Shown: positions 24,484-32,453 of the stretch, piece by piece
How the letters are laid out: every line of letters starts with the position of its first letter
Numbering within the stretch: position 1 is the stretch's first letter
NCBI GenBank assembly: GCA_934699585.1
Contig: CAKUWY010000016.1
Location: 14,102-78,101, forward strand
Direction of reading: 5' to 3'
Source of the DNA: an uncultured Fibrobacter sp.
GTDB lineage: Bacteria > Fibrobacterota > Fibrobacteria > Fibrobacterales > Fibrobacteraceae
Length of the DNA stretch: 64,000 nt
Translations under genes and position numbers: made by a program
Notes under the pieces: generated by a model
What the model was told of the DNA's origin: nothing
What the model saw: only the letters and a program-made list of their open reading frames with translations
Databases searched by the model: none

Positions 24484-25280
24484 GCCCCGACATCCACCAA
24501 AACTTTCTTCTTCTGCAAATACTCAATGCACTCTTCGGCTTTGGCCTTGCGCGAATCGAACAAGAAAATGCGTCCTCCGTTTTCGTCGCCCATTTCCTTC
24601 ATCTTCAAGATGCGTACATAGCCGAGTTCCTTGCTCGCGACATAGCCCGTCACATAATTCGGGTCGTCGCTCACACAAAATTCCGCAACCATTCCGGGGG
24701 CATTCGCCACCTTGGTCGCAAGCACAATCGCTTCGTTAAAATGGTTCTTGCAGCCATCCACTTCGCTCGAATGCAGAGCATCCATATAAGTCGCACGCAC
24801 GCCGCGTTCGTGGTCTGGTTCCAAGCGCTCGCCCGACGCGATATCGTACAGCATCGCACCACGCATCGGGAAAGTTTCGCGCAGGAGTTCCGGAAGTTTT
24901 TGAGCGAAATCTTTGATGAGGACTTCGTATTCGTCATTGCGAGCTTCGCGAAGCAATCCATCACTTACAGTTTTATTTATGACTTCAAACGCCTTCTCCA
25001 GCCCTTCCTGCCATGTATCCACATCAACACGCGTCACCGGCAAGGCCTTTAAAATCTGGATATCGCTTTCGTGAACCTTCTCGATTTTCACATTGATAAA
25101 ATCCGGGTCGCCCTTGGAATGCGTCATGGCACGGCGTACCATCGCCGAACACACTGTCTCAACAGAATCCCGACCCACAATGCGTTCTGCGCCGGAAATA
25201 TGCTGTTCGTGTTTCTGTTCGCCCTCGCCCACTTGCTGCGAGGCACGCATTTTCAAGCTGTAATAATCCATATCACTCAT
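24480..25280 (-). CDS. bioW: 6-carboxyhexanoate-CoA ligase (pimeloyl-CoA synthetase)
   Basis: A 266-residue BioW, which activates pimelate with ATP and CoA. Recognisable motifs: YYSLKMRASQQ, HISGAERIVGRD, THSKGDPDFINVKIE, RGAMLYDIASGERLEPD, GVRATYMD and EFCVSDDPNYVTGYVASKEL. Residues about 105-117 (VSDGLLREARNDE) are an insertion relative to Bacillus BioW as I recall it, and are encoded by a copy of the dispersed CGTCATTGCGAG repeat. Presence of BioW rather than BioC/BioH means pimelate itself is the precursor. It overlaps bioA by eight bases and bioF by four. Confidence 0.93.
   Translation of the reverse strand: MSDMDYYSLKMRASQQVGEGEQKHEQHISGAERIVGRDSVETVCSAMVRRAMTHSKGDPDFINVKIEKVHESDIQILKALPVTRVDVDTWQEGLEKAFEVINKTVSDGLLREARNDEYEVLIKDFAQKLPELLRETFPMRGAMLYDIASGERLEPDHERGVRATYMDALHSSEVDGCKNHFNEAIVLATKVANAPGMVAEFCVSDDPNYVTGYVASKELGYVRILKMKEMGDENGGRIFLFDSRKAKAEECIEYLQKKKVLVDVGA
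24932..24963. repeat. dispersed repeat inserted in frame in bioW
   Basis: CGTCATTGCGAGCTTCGCGA followed by AGCAATCCATCA, a palindromic element of the same type as 7016-7044. It is read through in the bioW frame and encodes about a dozen residues. Confidence 0.75.
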
Positions 25281-26583
25281 GAAATTCGTCCTCGCCTTCT
25301 ACGACAGGCGCGGGTTCACATTCGCCAATCAACTTGATGGCTTCGCAGATACGGTCAATTTCAGAATCGGTCGTAATGAGCGGAGGCATGGTATAGACGT
25401 AATTGCAGAACGGTCTAAGCCATACGCCGGTTTCGCGAATCACGCACAGAATGTCCTCTGCGGAAGGTTTCGCCTTCAGCTCCAAGACTCCGATAGCACC
25501 GAGAACACGCACGTCCGCCGCATTTTCAAGCGAACGGAGCGGCTCCAGGTTCGCGCGGAGGCGTTTTTCAATTCGAGCGACACTAGCTTCGTAATCGCGA
25601 CTTTCGAACAGCGAAAGCGAAGCGATTCCTGCGGCACAAGCGAGCGGGTTCGCCATGTAGGTGGGACCATGCATGAATGCAGGAATCTTGCTGTTCGTAA
25701 TCGTTTCGGCGACCTTCTCGGACGCAACACAGGCAGCCATCGTAATGCTTCCGCCCGTGAGCGCCTTGCCGATGCACATGATGTCCGGCGTTATCCCCGC
25801 ATGCATCATCGCAAAGCGCGGTCCCGTGCGGTAAAAGCCCGACGCAATTTCGTCTAGAACAAGCAAGATGCCGTAACGGTCGCAAAGTTCGCGAAGCGTC
25901 TTTAGGTAACCCGCATTGTAAAGCCACATGCCGTTTCCACCTTGGAAAACGGGCTCACAAATCACAGCGGCAATTTCATCCTTATGTTCTTCGACGACGC
26001 GTTCCATCGAAGCGAAATCCGTCGGATTCCACGCCTCGTCAAAACGGCAGTTCGGACGTTCCGCAAAGTAATGATGCGGCATGATTCCGCGGAAAAGCGT
26101 ATGCATGCCGTCCGGGTCGCTAAGCGCCATCGCACCTGCGGTATCTCCATGGTAACCGCCCTTCAAGGCGACCAACTTGCAGCGCTCCGGATGTCCGAGG
26201 GAATACTGGTACTGCACCGCCATCTTGGCGCTGCATTCCACGGCAATGCTTCCCGAATCCGCAAAGAAAATCTTGTTCAATCCTTCGGGCAAAAACTTCA
26301 CTAACTTTTCGCCCAACTCAATTGCGGGTTCGTGCGTAAAACCGCCAAACATCACATGGCACATCTTTTCGCTTTGCTTCTGAATCGCCTCAACGATTTC
26401 AGGGGCGTTATGCCCATGCGCCATGCACCACCAGCTAGACACGGCATCAAGCAGTTTTAGACCGTCAGCCGTTTCTATCGTTGTTCCGTGAGCTGTTTTG
26501 GCAAGAAATCTTGCGGGAGTATTTTTCAGCGCCGCATACGGATGCCACAAATGCTCGCTATCAAAATCTAAAAGTCTTTTCAT
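25273..26583 (-). CDS. bioA: adenosylmethionine-8-amino-7-oxononanoate aminotransferase
   Basis: A 436-residue class III aminotransferase, first gene of the biotin operon. WHPYAALKNTPA at the N-terminus, SSWWCMAHGHNAPEI, VLDEIASGFYRTG and the PLP lysine in MCIGKALTGG (Lys273) all fit BioA. A TATATT box lies nine bases before the ATG with no ribosome site, so the transcript may be nearly leaderless. No clear BirA operator was recognised in the 60 bases upstream. Confidence 0.95.
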   Translation of the reverse strand: MKRLLDFDSEHLWHPYAALKNTPARFLAKTAHGTTIETADGLKLLDAVSSWWCMAHGHNAPEIVEAIQKQSEKMCHVMFGGFTHEPAIELGEKLVKFLPEGLNKIFFADSGSIAVECSAKMAVQYQYSLGHPERCKLVALKGGYHGDTAGAMALSDPDGMHTLFRGIMPHHYFAERPNCRFDEAWNPTDFASMERVVEEHKDEIAAVICEPVFQGGNGMWLYNAGYLKTLRELCDRYGILLVLDEIASGFYRTGPRFAMMHAGITPDIMCIGKALTGGSITMAACVASEKVAETITNSKIPAFMHGPTYMANPLACAAGIASLSLFESRDYEASVARIEKRLRANLEPLRSLENAADVRVLGAIGVLELKAKPSAEDILCVIRETGVWLRPFCNYVYTMPPLITTDSEIDRICEAIKLIGECEPAPVVEGEDEFHE

Positions 26584-26644
26584 CCGCGCCCAAATATAGA
26601 AAAATACTATATCGCCATCGACGCGCTAACATAGGTAATCCAAT

Positions 26645-27745
26645 TTACTCCAAGTACACAACCTCGCCCATTTGCGGCATAAGCACGGGCTTGCCCGATT
26701 CCTGGGCGGCGCGTTTCGCATTTTCCAGCGGTTCCGTGTACGAATGCTTGCTCAGGCAGAACTTGGAATGGTGAACCGTCATGTAGCGGTTCGCGCCCAG
26801 TTCCACCATTTCCTTGCCCAGGTATTCCGGCATGGTGTGGATGAGCGACCAGTCCTTGTTATATTGCCCGTTTTCAAGAATCGCCAAATCGATGTCGGTA
26901 AATTTCTTTCCGATCTTCTCGAAGTGCGGACCATAACCCGTATCGCCGCCAATCCAAACGGTGCGCTTGGGAGACTTGAAGGCGAATGATGCCCACAGGG
27001 TCTTGTTCTGGTGAAGATCGCGGCCCGAAAAATGCCTTGCCGGAGTCGCTGTCACATAAAAGCCTTCGCCCAAGTCGGCAGAATCCCACCAATCGAGTTC
27101 CGTAAGTTTTTCAACGGGATACTTCCAGTATTCAAAATGCTCGCCCACGCCGAGGCCTGTTACCACGCGCTTTACGCGAGGTTCCAGTTCCGTAACCACC
27201 TGGTAATCCAGATGATCCCAGTGGTCATGCGTAATCACTAGATAGTCAATATCCGGCATGTCGACGGGCTTGTAGATGTCCGTTCCCTTGAACATCTTGT
27301 TCACGAAACTCACCGGCGAGCCCTGGTAAAAAACCGGGTCCACCAGCACCTTCTTTGCGGACAAATTAAGAAGGTACGAGGAATGTCCGAACCACACAAT
27401 CCAATCGCGGTCCTGCGGCAGCGATTTCAGGTCCGTCTTGATGACATTCATCGCGGTATCGGGAACGGTCTGACTCTTGTCACCGAACAGGAAATCCTTC
27501 CATACGGCAAACACGCTCCTATCGCCCGTCATGGTGACGGTCTCGACCTCGTTCACGAACTGCTTGCCGTCGTAATTCGGCGACTGCTTGATGCGTTCAA
27601 GGCGCTTGCCTTGCGGAATATGGCCGAAGCTCGCCTGCGATAAGAACAACACGCCCACGTCTCCCAAAATAAAAAGTACAGATAAGATAATCGCCGTAAT
27701 CATGAGTTTCTTGTTCTTCGCAAAACGCAAGCGCATCGTCCCCAT
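26645..27745 (-). CDS. membrane-anchored metallo-beta-lactamase-fold hydrolase
   Basis: About 366 residues with one N-terminal membrane helix (LMITAIILSVLFILGDVGVL). The metal motif is VITHDHWDHLDY, with further ligands in PARHFSGRD and GGDTGYGPHF; these are typical of the NAPE-phospholipase-D/UlaG-like branch. It probably hydrolyses a lipid or phosphodiester at the membrane; the substrate is unknown. The start is at 27745, or at 27736 with GGGGA just before it. It follows the FMN reductase gene by one base and belongs to the MerR operon. Confidence 0.8.
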   Translation of the reverse strand: MGTMRLRFAKNKKLMITAIILSVLFILGDVGVLFLSQASFGHIPQGKRLERIKQSPNYDGKQFVNEVETVTMTGDRSVFAVWKDFLFGDKSQTVPDTAMNVIKTDLKSLPQDRDWIVWFGHSSYLLNLSAKKVLVDPVFYQGSPVSFVNKMFKGTDIYKPVDMPDIDYLVITHDHWDHLDYQVVTELEPRVKRVVTGLGVGEHFEYWKYPVEKLTELDWWDSADLGEGFYVTATPARHFSGRDLHQNKTLWASFAFKSPKRTVWIGGDTGYGPHFEKIGKKFTDIDLAILENGQYNKDWSLIHTMPEYLGKEMVELGANRYMTVHHSKFCLSKHSYTEPLENAKRAAQESGKPVLMPQMGEVVYLE

Positions 27746-27746
27746 T

Positions 27747-28328
27747 CTAGCGGATAAAGTTCGTGAAGATTTTCTTTTCGGCAACGGGTTGCTCTACACC
27801 CGCCTTCTTGCCCGCTTCGATGCTCTTCAGGATCCACGCCATGTTGCGGCCCAGTTCCTTCATAATCTGCACGCCTTCCTCGTCCTTCAGCACATCTTCG
27901 GGACTAGAACCGTGAACCATGTTCCAGTAGCGCGACGCCACCATGGGTTGCTGCGCAAATGCCGGATACTTGTTCAGCGCATCAAGCGTAGCGCTGGTCC
28001 CTGCGCGGCGGGCAGAAGCAACTGTTGCAGCGGGCTTAAAGAGCAGTTCCGCTTCGGCAATGCCGTAAAGCCTGTCCAAGAACATCAGCATCTCGCCGCT
28101 GGGGGAAGCATAATACACCGGAGAGCCGTAAACGACGGCGTCGGCAGTTTTTAAGATTTCCTTGGCTTCGTGAACCACGGCGTCGGTTTCGCCCTTCAGC
28201 ACGCGGCCACCCACAAAGAAAATTTCCGTCTCGATGCCAGCGGCCTTGAGTTCGCCAGCCACCAGGTTCAGCGCCGTATAAGTGCAGCTCTTTTCGCGAC
28301 GGCTACCATTGAATAAAACGACCTTCAT
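27747..28328 (-). CDS. NADPH-dependent FMN reductase family protein, copy 2
   Basis: 193 residues, about 93 percent identical to the protein at 4705-5286, with the same flavin loops (VVLFNGSRREKSCTYTAL; VVYGSPVYYASPSGEMLMFL). AAGGAA precedes the start. It stands between the MerR regulator (41-base gap) and the membrane hydrolase, so it is probably under MerR control, unlike copy 1. The high identity points to a recent duplication. Confidence 0.85.
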   Translation of the reverse strand: MKVVLFNGSRREKSCTYTALNLVAGELKAAGIETEIFFVGGRVLKGETDAVVHEAKEILKTADAVVYGSPVYYASPSGEMLMFLDRLYGIAEAELLFKPAATVASARRAGTSATLDALNKYPAFAQQPMVASRYWNMVHGSSPEDVLKDEEGVQIMKELGRNMAWILKSIEAGKKAGVEQPVAEKKIFTNFIR

Positions 28329-28369
28329 GATTAATTCCTTTGTTATAAAAAAGTTTCTTTATTAAAAAT

Positions 28370-28816
28370 CTACTTGTCAAAATCGTCCGGGGATTCGAAC
28401 AACTTTTTCTTCAGATGTTTGAGTCGTCTTTCGTTGGCGGCAACATCCAGGTTCCCCACCCGAACGGCTTCCCGATACAGCAGTTCCTTGTAGCGAATCT
28501 TGTTCATGACCACCGTAAGGCGGGCCATTTCCTTTTCAAGAATCTTGCGGCGGTTTTCAAAAAGGGAAAGCCTTTGGGAAAGCGTAGAATCACCCTCGTT
28601 GAACCACTCGATATACTGGCGGATTTCCTTGATTTGCAGTCCCGAATCCTTGAGGCATTCGATCATGGTAAGCCAGCGAAGGTCTTCGTCGCTGTAGGCC
28701 CGTACGCCCGAGGCGTTCTTCTTGACAAAGGGAAGCAGGCCCTCTTTTTCATAGTAGCGCAGGGTATAGGCCGAAAGCCCTGTCTTCTTGACGACATCAC
28801 CTATGGAGTAACTCAT
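28370..28816 (-). CDS. MerR family regulator, AdhR/NmlR-like
   Basis: A 148-residue MerR protein. YSIGDVVKKTGLSAYTLRYY is the helix-turn-helix, then EKEGLLPFVKKNASGVRAY. Cys54 in MIECLKDSGLQIKEIRQYI stands where AdhR and NmlR have the cysteine that senses aldehydes and other electrophiles. The start at 28816 is set by homology; a TATATT box lies eight bases upstream with no ribosome site, so the message may be leaderless. Palindromes TTAGAGTTAACTCTAA and CACCTAGAG-TGGG-CTCTAGGTG lie in the divergent promoter region. Confidence 0.85.
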   Translation of the reverse strand: MSYSIGDVVKKTGLSAYTLRYYEKEGLLPFVKKNASGVRAYSDEDLRWLTMIECLKDSGLQIKEIRQYIEWFNEGDSTLSQRLSLFENRRKILEKEMARLTVVMNKIRYKELLYREAVRVGNLDVAANERRLKHLKKKLFESPDDFDK

Positions 28817-28854
28817 GTTTACAAAATATAAATATTTTCGTCCAAATGATAGAG

Positions 28855-28933
28855 TTAGAGTTAACTCTAAACAAAATTTTTCAACTTTTTTCACAAGAAC
28901 CCAACACCTAGAGTGGGCTCTAGGTGTTATATT
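28855..28933. promoter_or_regulatory. MerR operators and promoter of the DUF362 operon
   Basis: TTAGAGTTAACTCTAA (28855-28870) is a perfect palindrome near the MerR gene. CACCTAGAG-TGGG-CTCTAGGTG (28905-28926) is a second, 22-bp perfect palindrome directly before TATATT at 28928-28933, in the -35/-10 spacer position usual for MerR activators. The first palindrome recurs before larB at 31627-31644. Confidence 0.7.
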
Positions 28934-28963
28934 TCTTATAGAACATTTTCAAAAGGAGATTTT

Positions 28964-29365
28964 ATGTGCTGTTTTGTTGTGCCCATGGCCGAAGCGGTCG
29001 TCACCACCATCGCAACCCTCGTGTTGCAACAGACCGATAAGTCCAAAAGTGAATCCAGGAACCTCGAAACCGCGGTTTCTGGCGCTCCGCAACCCTTCTA
29101 TAAAAGCCTGCGCCTGCTTGCCCGTATGCTCTGGCTCGTGACTGGCGTCCTGATTATCGACCACGCCATGAACGGAGAACTCATGTGGAGTTATCCCTTC
29201 TTTACCGCTGCCACAAGCCCCGAAGGTGTTTCCGAGATGGTGCGGGAAATGTCCACGGTGGGCGTTGCCATGTCAGTTTTTATTACGGCAGTATGGGCGA
29301 TGATTATCGCACGCAAGTACAAGGCCCAATCCCTCGCCAAGGCCGAGGTCCACACCAACCACTAA
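28964..29365 (+). CDS. small membrane protein of the DUF362/Tat operon
   Basis: A 133-residue protein with an N-terminal segment MCCFVVPMAEAVVTTIATLV and two further hydrophobic helices (LLARMLWLVTGVLIIDHAM; VGVAMSVFITAVWAMIIAR). AGGAGA precedes the start. I do not recognise the family. The pair of N-terminal cysteines and the position just before the Tat substrate gene suggest a membrane anchor or partner of the DUF362 protein. Confidence 0.7.
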   Translation: MCCFVVPMAEAVVTTIATLVLQQTDKSKSESRNLETAVSGAPQPFYKSLRLLARMLWLVTGVLIIDHAMNGELMWSYPFFTAATSPEGVSEMVREMSTVGVAMSVFITAVWAMIIARKYKAQSLAKAEVHTNH

Positions 29366-29383
29366 CCACGAGCCACTACAAAT

Positions 29384-30388
29384 ATGGACAGAAGAGACTT
29401 TTTAAAAACCGCAGGCGCAGCAGCACTCGCTTCCGCCGTATTCACACCCGCTTTCGCGAAAGGGAAATCCATGGAACAGAAGGAACCCGGAAAGGACGTT
29501 TCCAACGTCTATTTCACCAAGGACCTGAGTGCCGCAGGCCTCATCAAGTTGTACAAGAAAATCAACGAGGGCATTACCGGACGCGTAGCCATCAAGCTCC
29601 ACACCGGCGAAAAGAACGGCCCCAACATCCTGCCCCGGGAATGGGTCAAGGAATTCCAGGCACAGGTTCCCAACTCCAAGATTGTGGAGACCAACACCTG
29701 GTACGAAGGCGACCGATATACTACCGAACAACACCGCGAAACCCTCAAGGTGAACGGCTGGACCTTTTGCGACGTGGATATCATGGACGAAGACGGCGAA
29801 GTGATGCTCCCCGTAAAGGACGGCCTCATCTTCAAAGAAATGTCCATGGGCGCACATATCAAGAATTACGATTCCATGATCGTGCTGACGCATTTCAAGG
29901 GCCACACCATGGGCGGTTTCGGCGGTTCCATGAAGAACATCGCCATCGGTTGCGCGGGCGGACGCCTGGGCAAGAAGATGATTCACGAATACGTGAAGGG
30001 CGGCCCCACCAAGATGGAACCGGGCGGCACTGCAGGCTGGAAAACCAGCGGAGCCCTGTTCATGGAAACCATGGCCGATTCCGCGAAGGCCACCTGCGAC
30101 TTTTTCAAGGGCCACATCTGCTTTATCAACGTGCTGCGCCGCATGTCCGTGGACTGCGACTGCGCGGGCCTTTCTGCAGCGGAGCCCAAGTGCCGCGACA
30201 TCGGAATTCTCGCCTCCACAGACATCGTGGCGGTGGACCAGGCCAGCGTTGACATGGTCTACAAGCTCCCGCCCAAGGAACTTCACGACCTCAAGGAACG
30301 CATCGAGACACGCGAGGGCCTGCACCAGTTGCCCGCCATGGAAAAGCTGAAGATGGGTAACCGTAAATACAGGATTATCGAACTGTAG
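29384..30388 (+). CDS. Tat-exported DUF362 domain protein
   Basis: A 334-residue protein with a twin-arginine signal (DRRDFLKTAGAAALASAVF) and a DUF362 domain. The core THFKGHTMGGFGGSMKNIA has H174 and K184, and H201 follows in KKMIHEY. LarA, the nickel-pincer lactate racemase, uses H174, K184 and H200 for catalysis, cofactor tethering and nickel binding, so the spacing is nearly the same. H117 in TEQHRETLKVNG could match LarA H108. There is no ferredoxin-type cysteine motif. tatA and tatC follow, then larB-larC-larE. I infer an exported cofactor enzyme; DUF362 itself has no assigned function. Confidence 0.8.
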   Translation: MDRRDFLKTAGAAALASAVFTPAFAKGKSMEQKEPGKDVSNVYFTKDLSAAGLIKLYKKINEGITGRVAIKLHTGEKNGPNILPREWVKEFQAQVPNSKIVETNTWYEGDRYTTEQHRETLKVNGWTFCDVDIMDEDGEVMLPVKDGLIFKEMSMGAHIKNYDSMIVLTHFKGHTMGGFGGSMKNIAIGCAGGRLGKKMIHEYVKGGPTKMEPGGTAGWKTSGALFMETMADSAKATCDFFKGHICFINVLRRMSVDCDCAGLSAAEPKCRDIGILASTDIVAVDQASVDMVYKLPPKELHDLKERIETREGLHQLPAMEKLKMGNRKYRIIEL

Positions 30389-30469
30389 CCTAGTTCGCGA
30401 TGGTGCCGTAGATAAATTCTCGTCACCGTCGCGGATTATGTTATATTTCTAGGAAAAGGCAGGTAAAAT

Positions 30470-30694
30470 ATGTCCCTTGGAATTCCAGAAATAATCCTGA
30501 TTGTGGTTGTGGTGCTCCTTTTGTTCGGGGCAAAGCGCATTCCTGAACTCGCACGTTCTTTGGGCAAGGCCCAGAACGAGTACAAGAAGGCGAAAGATGC
30601 CCTGAAGGAAGAAGCTGAAGACCTGCAGAAGACGGTGGAAAAAGCCGCCGATGCTTCGGCACGCTCAGCAACCGAAGAAGATAAGAAAGGCTAA
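30470..30694 (+). CDS. tatA: Sec-independent translocase protein TatA
   Basis: A 74-residue protein: one membrane helix (GIPEIILIVVVVLLLFGAKR), the F-G-x-x-x-I-P-E-L motif and an amphipathic, charged tail, as in TatA/E. It forms the pore of the Tat system for folded proteins. AGGCAGG and a TATATT box lie upstream, so it may have its own promoter besides the DUF362 operon. Its stop overlaps the tatC start (TAATG). No separate tatB is present in the window. Confidence 0.92.
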   Translation: MSLGIPEIILIVVVVLLLFGAKRIPELARSLGKAQNEYKKAKDALKEEAEDLQKTVEKAADASARSATEEDKKG

Positions 30695-31605
30695 TGTCCT
30701 CCAAACAGGATCAAGAGGCTACGTTGATTTCGCACCTGGAAGCGCTCCGACGGGCGCTTTTGCGTTCTATTATCGCCCTTGCCATCGGCATTGTGCCCCT
30801 GTTCCTTGTTTCGCCCTACGTTCTGGACTGGTTCTGTAAGCAAATCGCCCTGCAGGGCGGCGTCACACTCCACTACTTTTCCCCGATGGAAGTGTTCCTG
30901 CTGCAGCTCAAGATTTCTGCTCTCCTGGACTGCGTGCTGTTTTCGCCCTACATCGCCTGGAACATGTGGCAGTTCGTGCTCCCCGCCCTATACGACAACG
31001 AAAAGCGCTTCATCCGCTCCATCGTGGCCATGACCAGCGGGCTGTTTATCGCGGGCGTCGCCTTCTGCCTTGTCGTCTGCTTCCCGCTGATTGTACAGTT
31101 CGGCATGAGCTTTGCAAGCACGACATTGCAACCCGTATTCGGAGTCTCTAACCTGGTAACACTCGCGCTCTGGCTTTCGCTTGCGTTCGGATGCATGTTC
31201 CAGTTCCCGCTGGTGACCTACGCGCTTATCCGTGCGGGCATCGTGAATTACGAAACCGTCTGCAGCAAGCGCCCCTACGTGGTGGTGGCAATCCTTGTGC
31301 TGGCGGCCCTCCTCACGCCCCCCGATGTTGTAAGCCAGCTGTTGCTCGGAGTCCCGACGTACCTGCTCTTCGAAGCGGGTCTCCTGGCGGCCAGGCGTTA
31401 CAAGGGGCGCGCCTTGAAAGAAGTCCACCCAGAAAACGCCCCGAACATCGCGCCACGAGATTCAACCGCAACGGAATCAGAGCCCGCGCAGACTGATGCG
31501 ACGAAAGCCGAAACTCCCGCGGCCGACGACATCGATTTTGCGGCACCTTCTTCCAAGTTCCAGGTCGGCACCGAAAAAGACGCCGACAAGTGGAAACCTT
31601 ATTGA
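30694..31605 (+). CDS. tatC: Sec-independent translocase protein TatC
   Basis: A 303-residue protein with six membrane helices; SHLEALRRALLRSIIALAIG at the N-terminus and FSPMEVFLLQLKISALLDCV are family signatures. It recognises the twin-arginine signal. The C-terminus has a cytoplasmic extension of about 60 residues rich in A, E, T and D that ordinary TatC proteins lack. It lies directly upstream of larB and downstream of the Tat substrate gene. Confidence 0.92.
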   Translation: MSSKQDQEATLISHLEALRRALLRSIIALAIGIVPLFLVSPYVLDWFCKQIALQGGVTLHYFSPMEVFLLQLKISALLDCVLFSPYIAWNMWQFVLPALYDNEKRFIRSIVAMTSGLFIAGVAFCLVVCFPLIVQFGMSFASTTLQPVFGVSNLVTLALWLSLAFGCMFQFPLVTYALIRAGIVNYETVCSKRPYVVVAILVLAALLTPPDVVSQLLLGVPTYLLFEAGLLAARRYKGRALKEVHPENAPNIAPRDSTATESEPAQTDATKAETPAADDIDFAAPSSKFQVGTEKDADKWKPY

Positions 31606-31622
31606 TTTTTAGAAAAATTCAT

Positions 31623-31653
31623 TTGCCTTAGAGTTAACTCTAAGTGATATATT
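31623..31653 (+). promoter_or_regulatory. MerR-type promoter of the lar genes
   Basis: TTGCCT (31623-31628) and TATATT (31648-31653) are 19 bp apart, and the 18-bp perfect palindrome CTTAGAGTTAACTCTAAG (31627-31644) fills the spacer. A long 19-bp spacer with a central palindrome is the hallmark of MerR-activated promoters. The larB ATG lies six bases after the -10 box. Confidence 0.8.
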
Positions 31654-31659
31654 AGAAGT

Positions 31660-32388
31660 ATGAAAAAATTTGTCTCAAAAGATTCCTTTGAAGACCTCGG
31701 TTTTGCCAAACTGGACATGAGTCGCGAATCGCGCACAGGCACTTGCGAGGCCGTTTATTGCGCAGGTAAGACGTCGAAACAGCTCCTGAAAATTCTTAGA
31801 AAGTTCCGAGACAAAGGCTGCCGCGTGCTCGGGACCCGCTGCAGCAAGGAGCAGGCGGAATTCATCGCAAATGCAGGTGAGAAAACCTGCTACGACGAAC
31901 TTTCCCGGACGATTTCGCTGTCAGATGAAATGCATGCTAGTCGGAATCGCGGTCGCTCTGGCGGCAAGGCGGCGCAAACGGTTGCAAAACTCGGGTCCGT
32001 GGCTGTTTGTTGCGCAGGAACGGCGGACCTGCCTATCGCTGAAGAAGCCGCCAAGACGCTGGAATTTAATGGCGTGAAAGTCGTGCGCCAGTACGACGTA
32101 GGGATTGCGGGGCTGCACCGCCTACTTTCGAAGGTGGAAGAAATCCGCAAGGCTTCGGTGGTTATCGCCGTCGCCGGAATGGAAGGCGCGCTCCCCGGCG
32201 TGATTGCCGGACTCGTGAAAGCGCCCGTGATTGCCGTGCCCACATCGGTCGGGTACGGGGCATCCTTCGGCGGGATCAGCGCGCTGCTCACCATGCTCAA
32301 TACCTGCGCCGAGGGCGTGACGGTGGTAAATATCGATAACGGTTTCGGGGCGGCCATCGCCGCTTTCCGCATGCTACAAATAAACTGA
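31660..32388 (+). CDS. larB: nickel-pincer cofactor biosynthesis protein LarB
   Basis: A 242-residue LarB, which carboxylates and hydrolyses nicotinic acid adenine dinucleotide to start the nickel-pincer nucleotide. The PurE-like core has GRSGGKAAQ?-type and VAGMEGALPGVIAGL motifs, PVIAVPTSVGYGASFGGISA, and Cys216 in MLNTCAEGVTVVNIDNGFG, the covalent-catalysis cysteine of LarB. The start has no ribosome site; the TATATT box six bases upstream suggests a leaderless message. Confidence 0.92.
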   Translation: MKKFVSKDSFEDLGFAKLDMSRESRTGTCEAVYCAGKTSKQLLKILRKFRDKGCRVLGTRCSKEQAEFIANAGEKTCYDELSRTISLSDEMHASRNRGRSGGKAAQTVAKLGSVAVCCAGTADLPIAEEAAKTLEFNGVKVVRQYDVGIAGLHRLLSKVEEIRKASVVIAVAGMEGALPGVIAGLVKAPVIAVPTSVGYGASFGGISALLTMLNTCAEGVTVVNIDNGFGAAIAAFRMLQIN

Positions 32389-32407
32389 CTAAATCAAGAC
32401 GAATAAC

Positions 32408-32449
32408 TTCACATTTCACATTCCACATTTCACACTTCACACTTCACAC
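32408..32449 (+). repeat. heptanucleotide tract before larC
   Basis: Six 7-base units in a row: TTCACAT, TTCACAT, TCCACAT, TTCACAC, TTCACAC, TTCACAC, then TTTT and the larC ATG. It lies where the ribosome-binding site should be, and no usual site is seen. Copy-number change would move any upstream signal by 7 bases. Confidence 0.8.
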
Positions 32450-32453
32450 TTTT

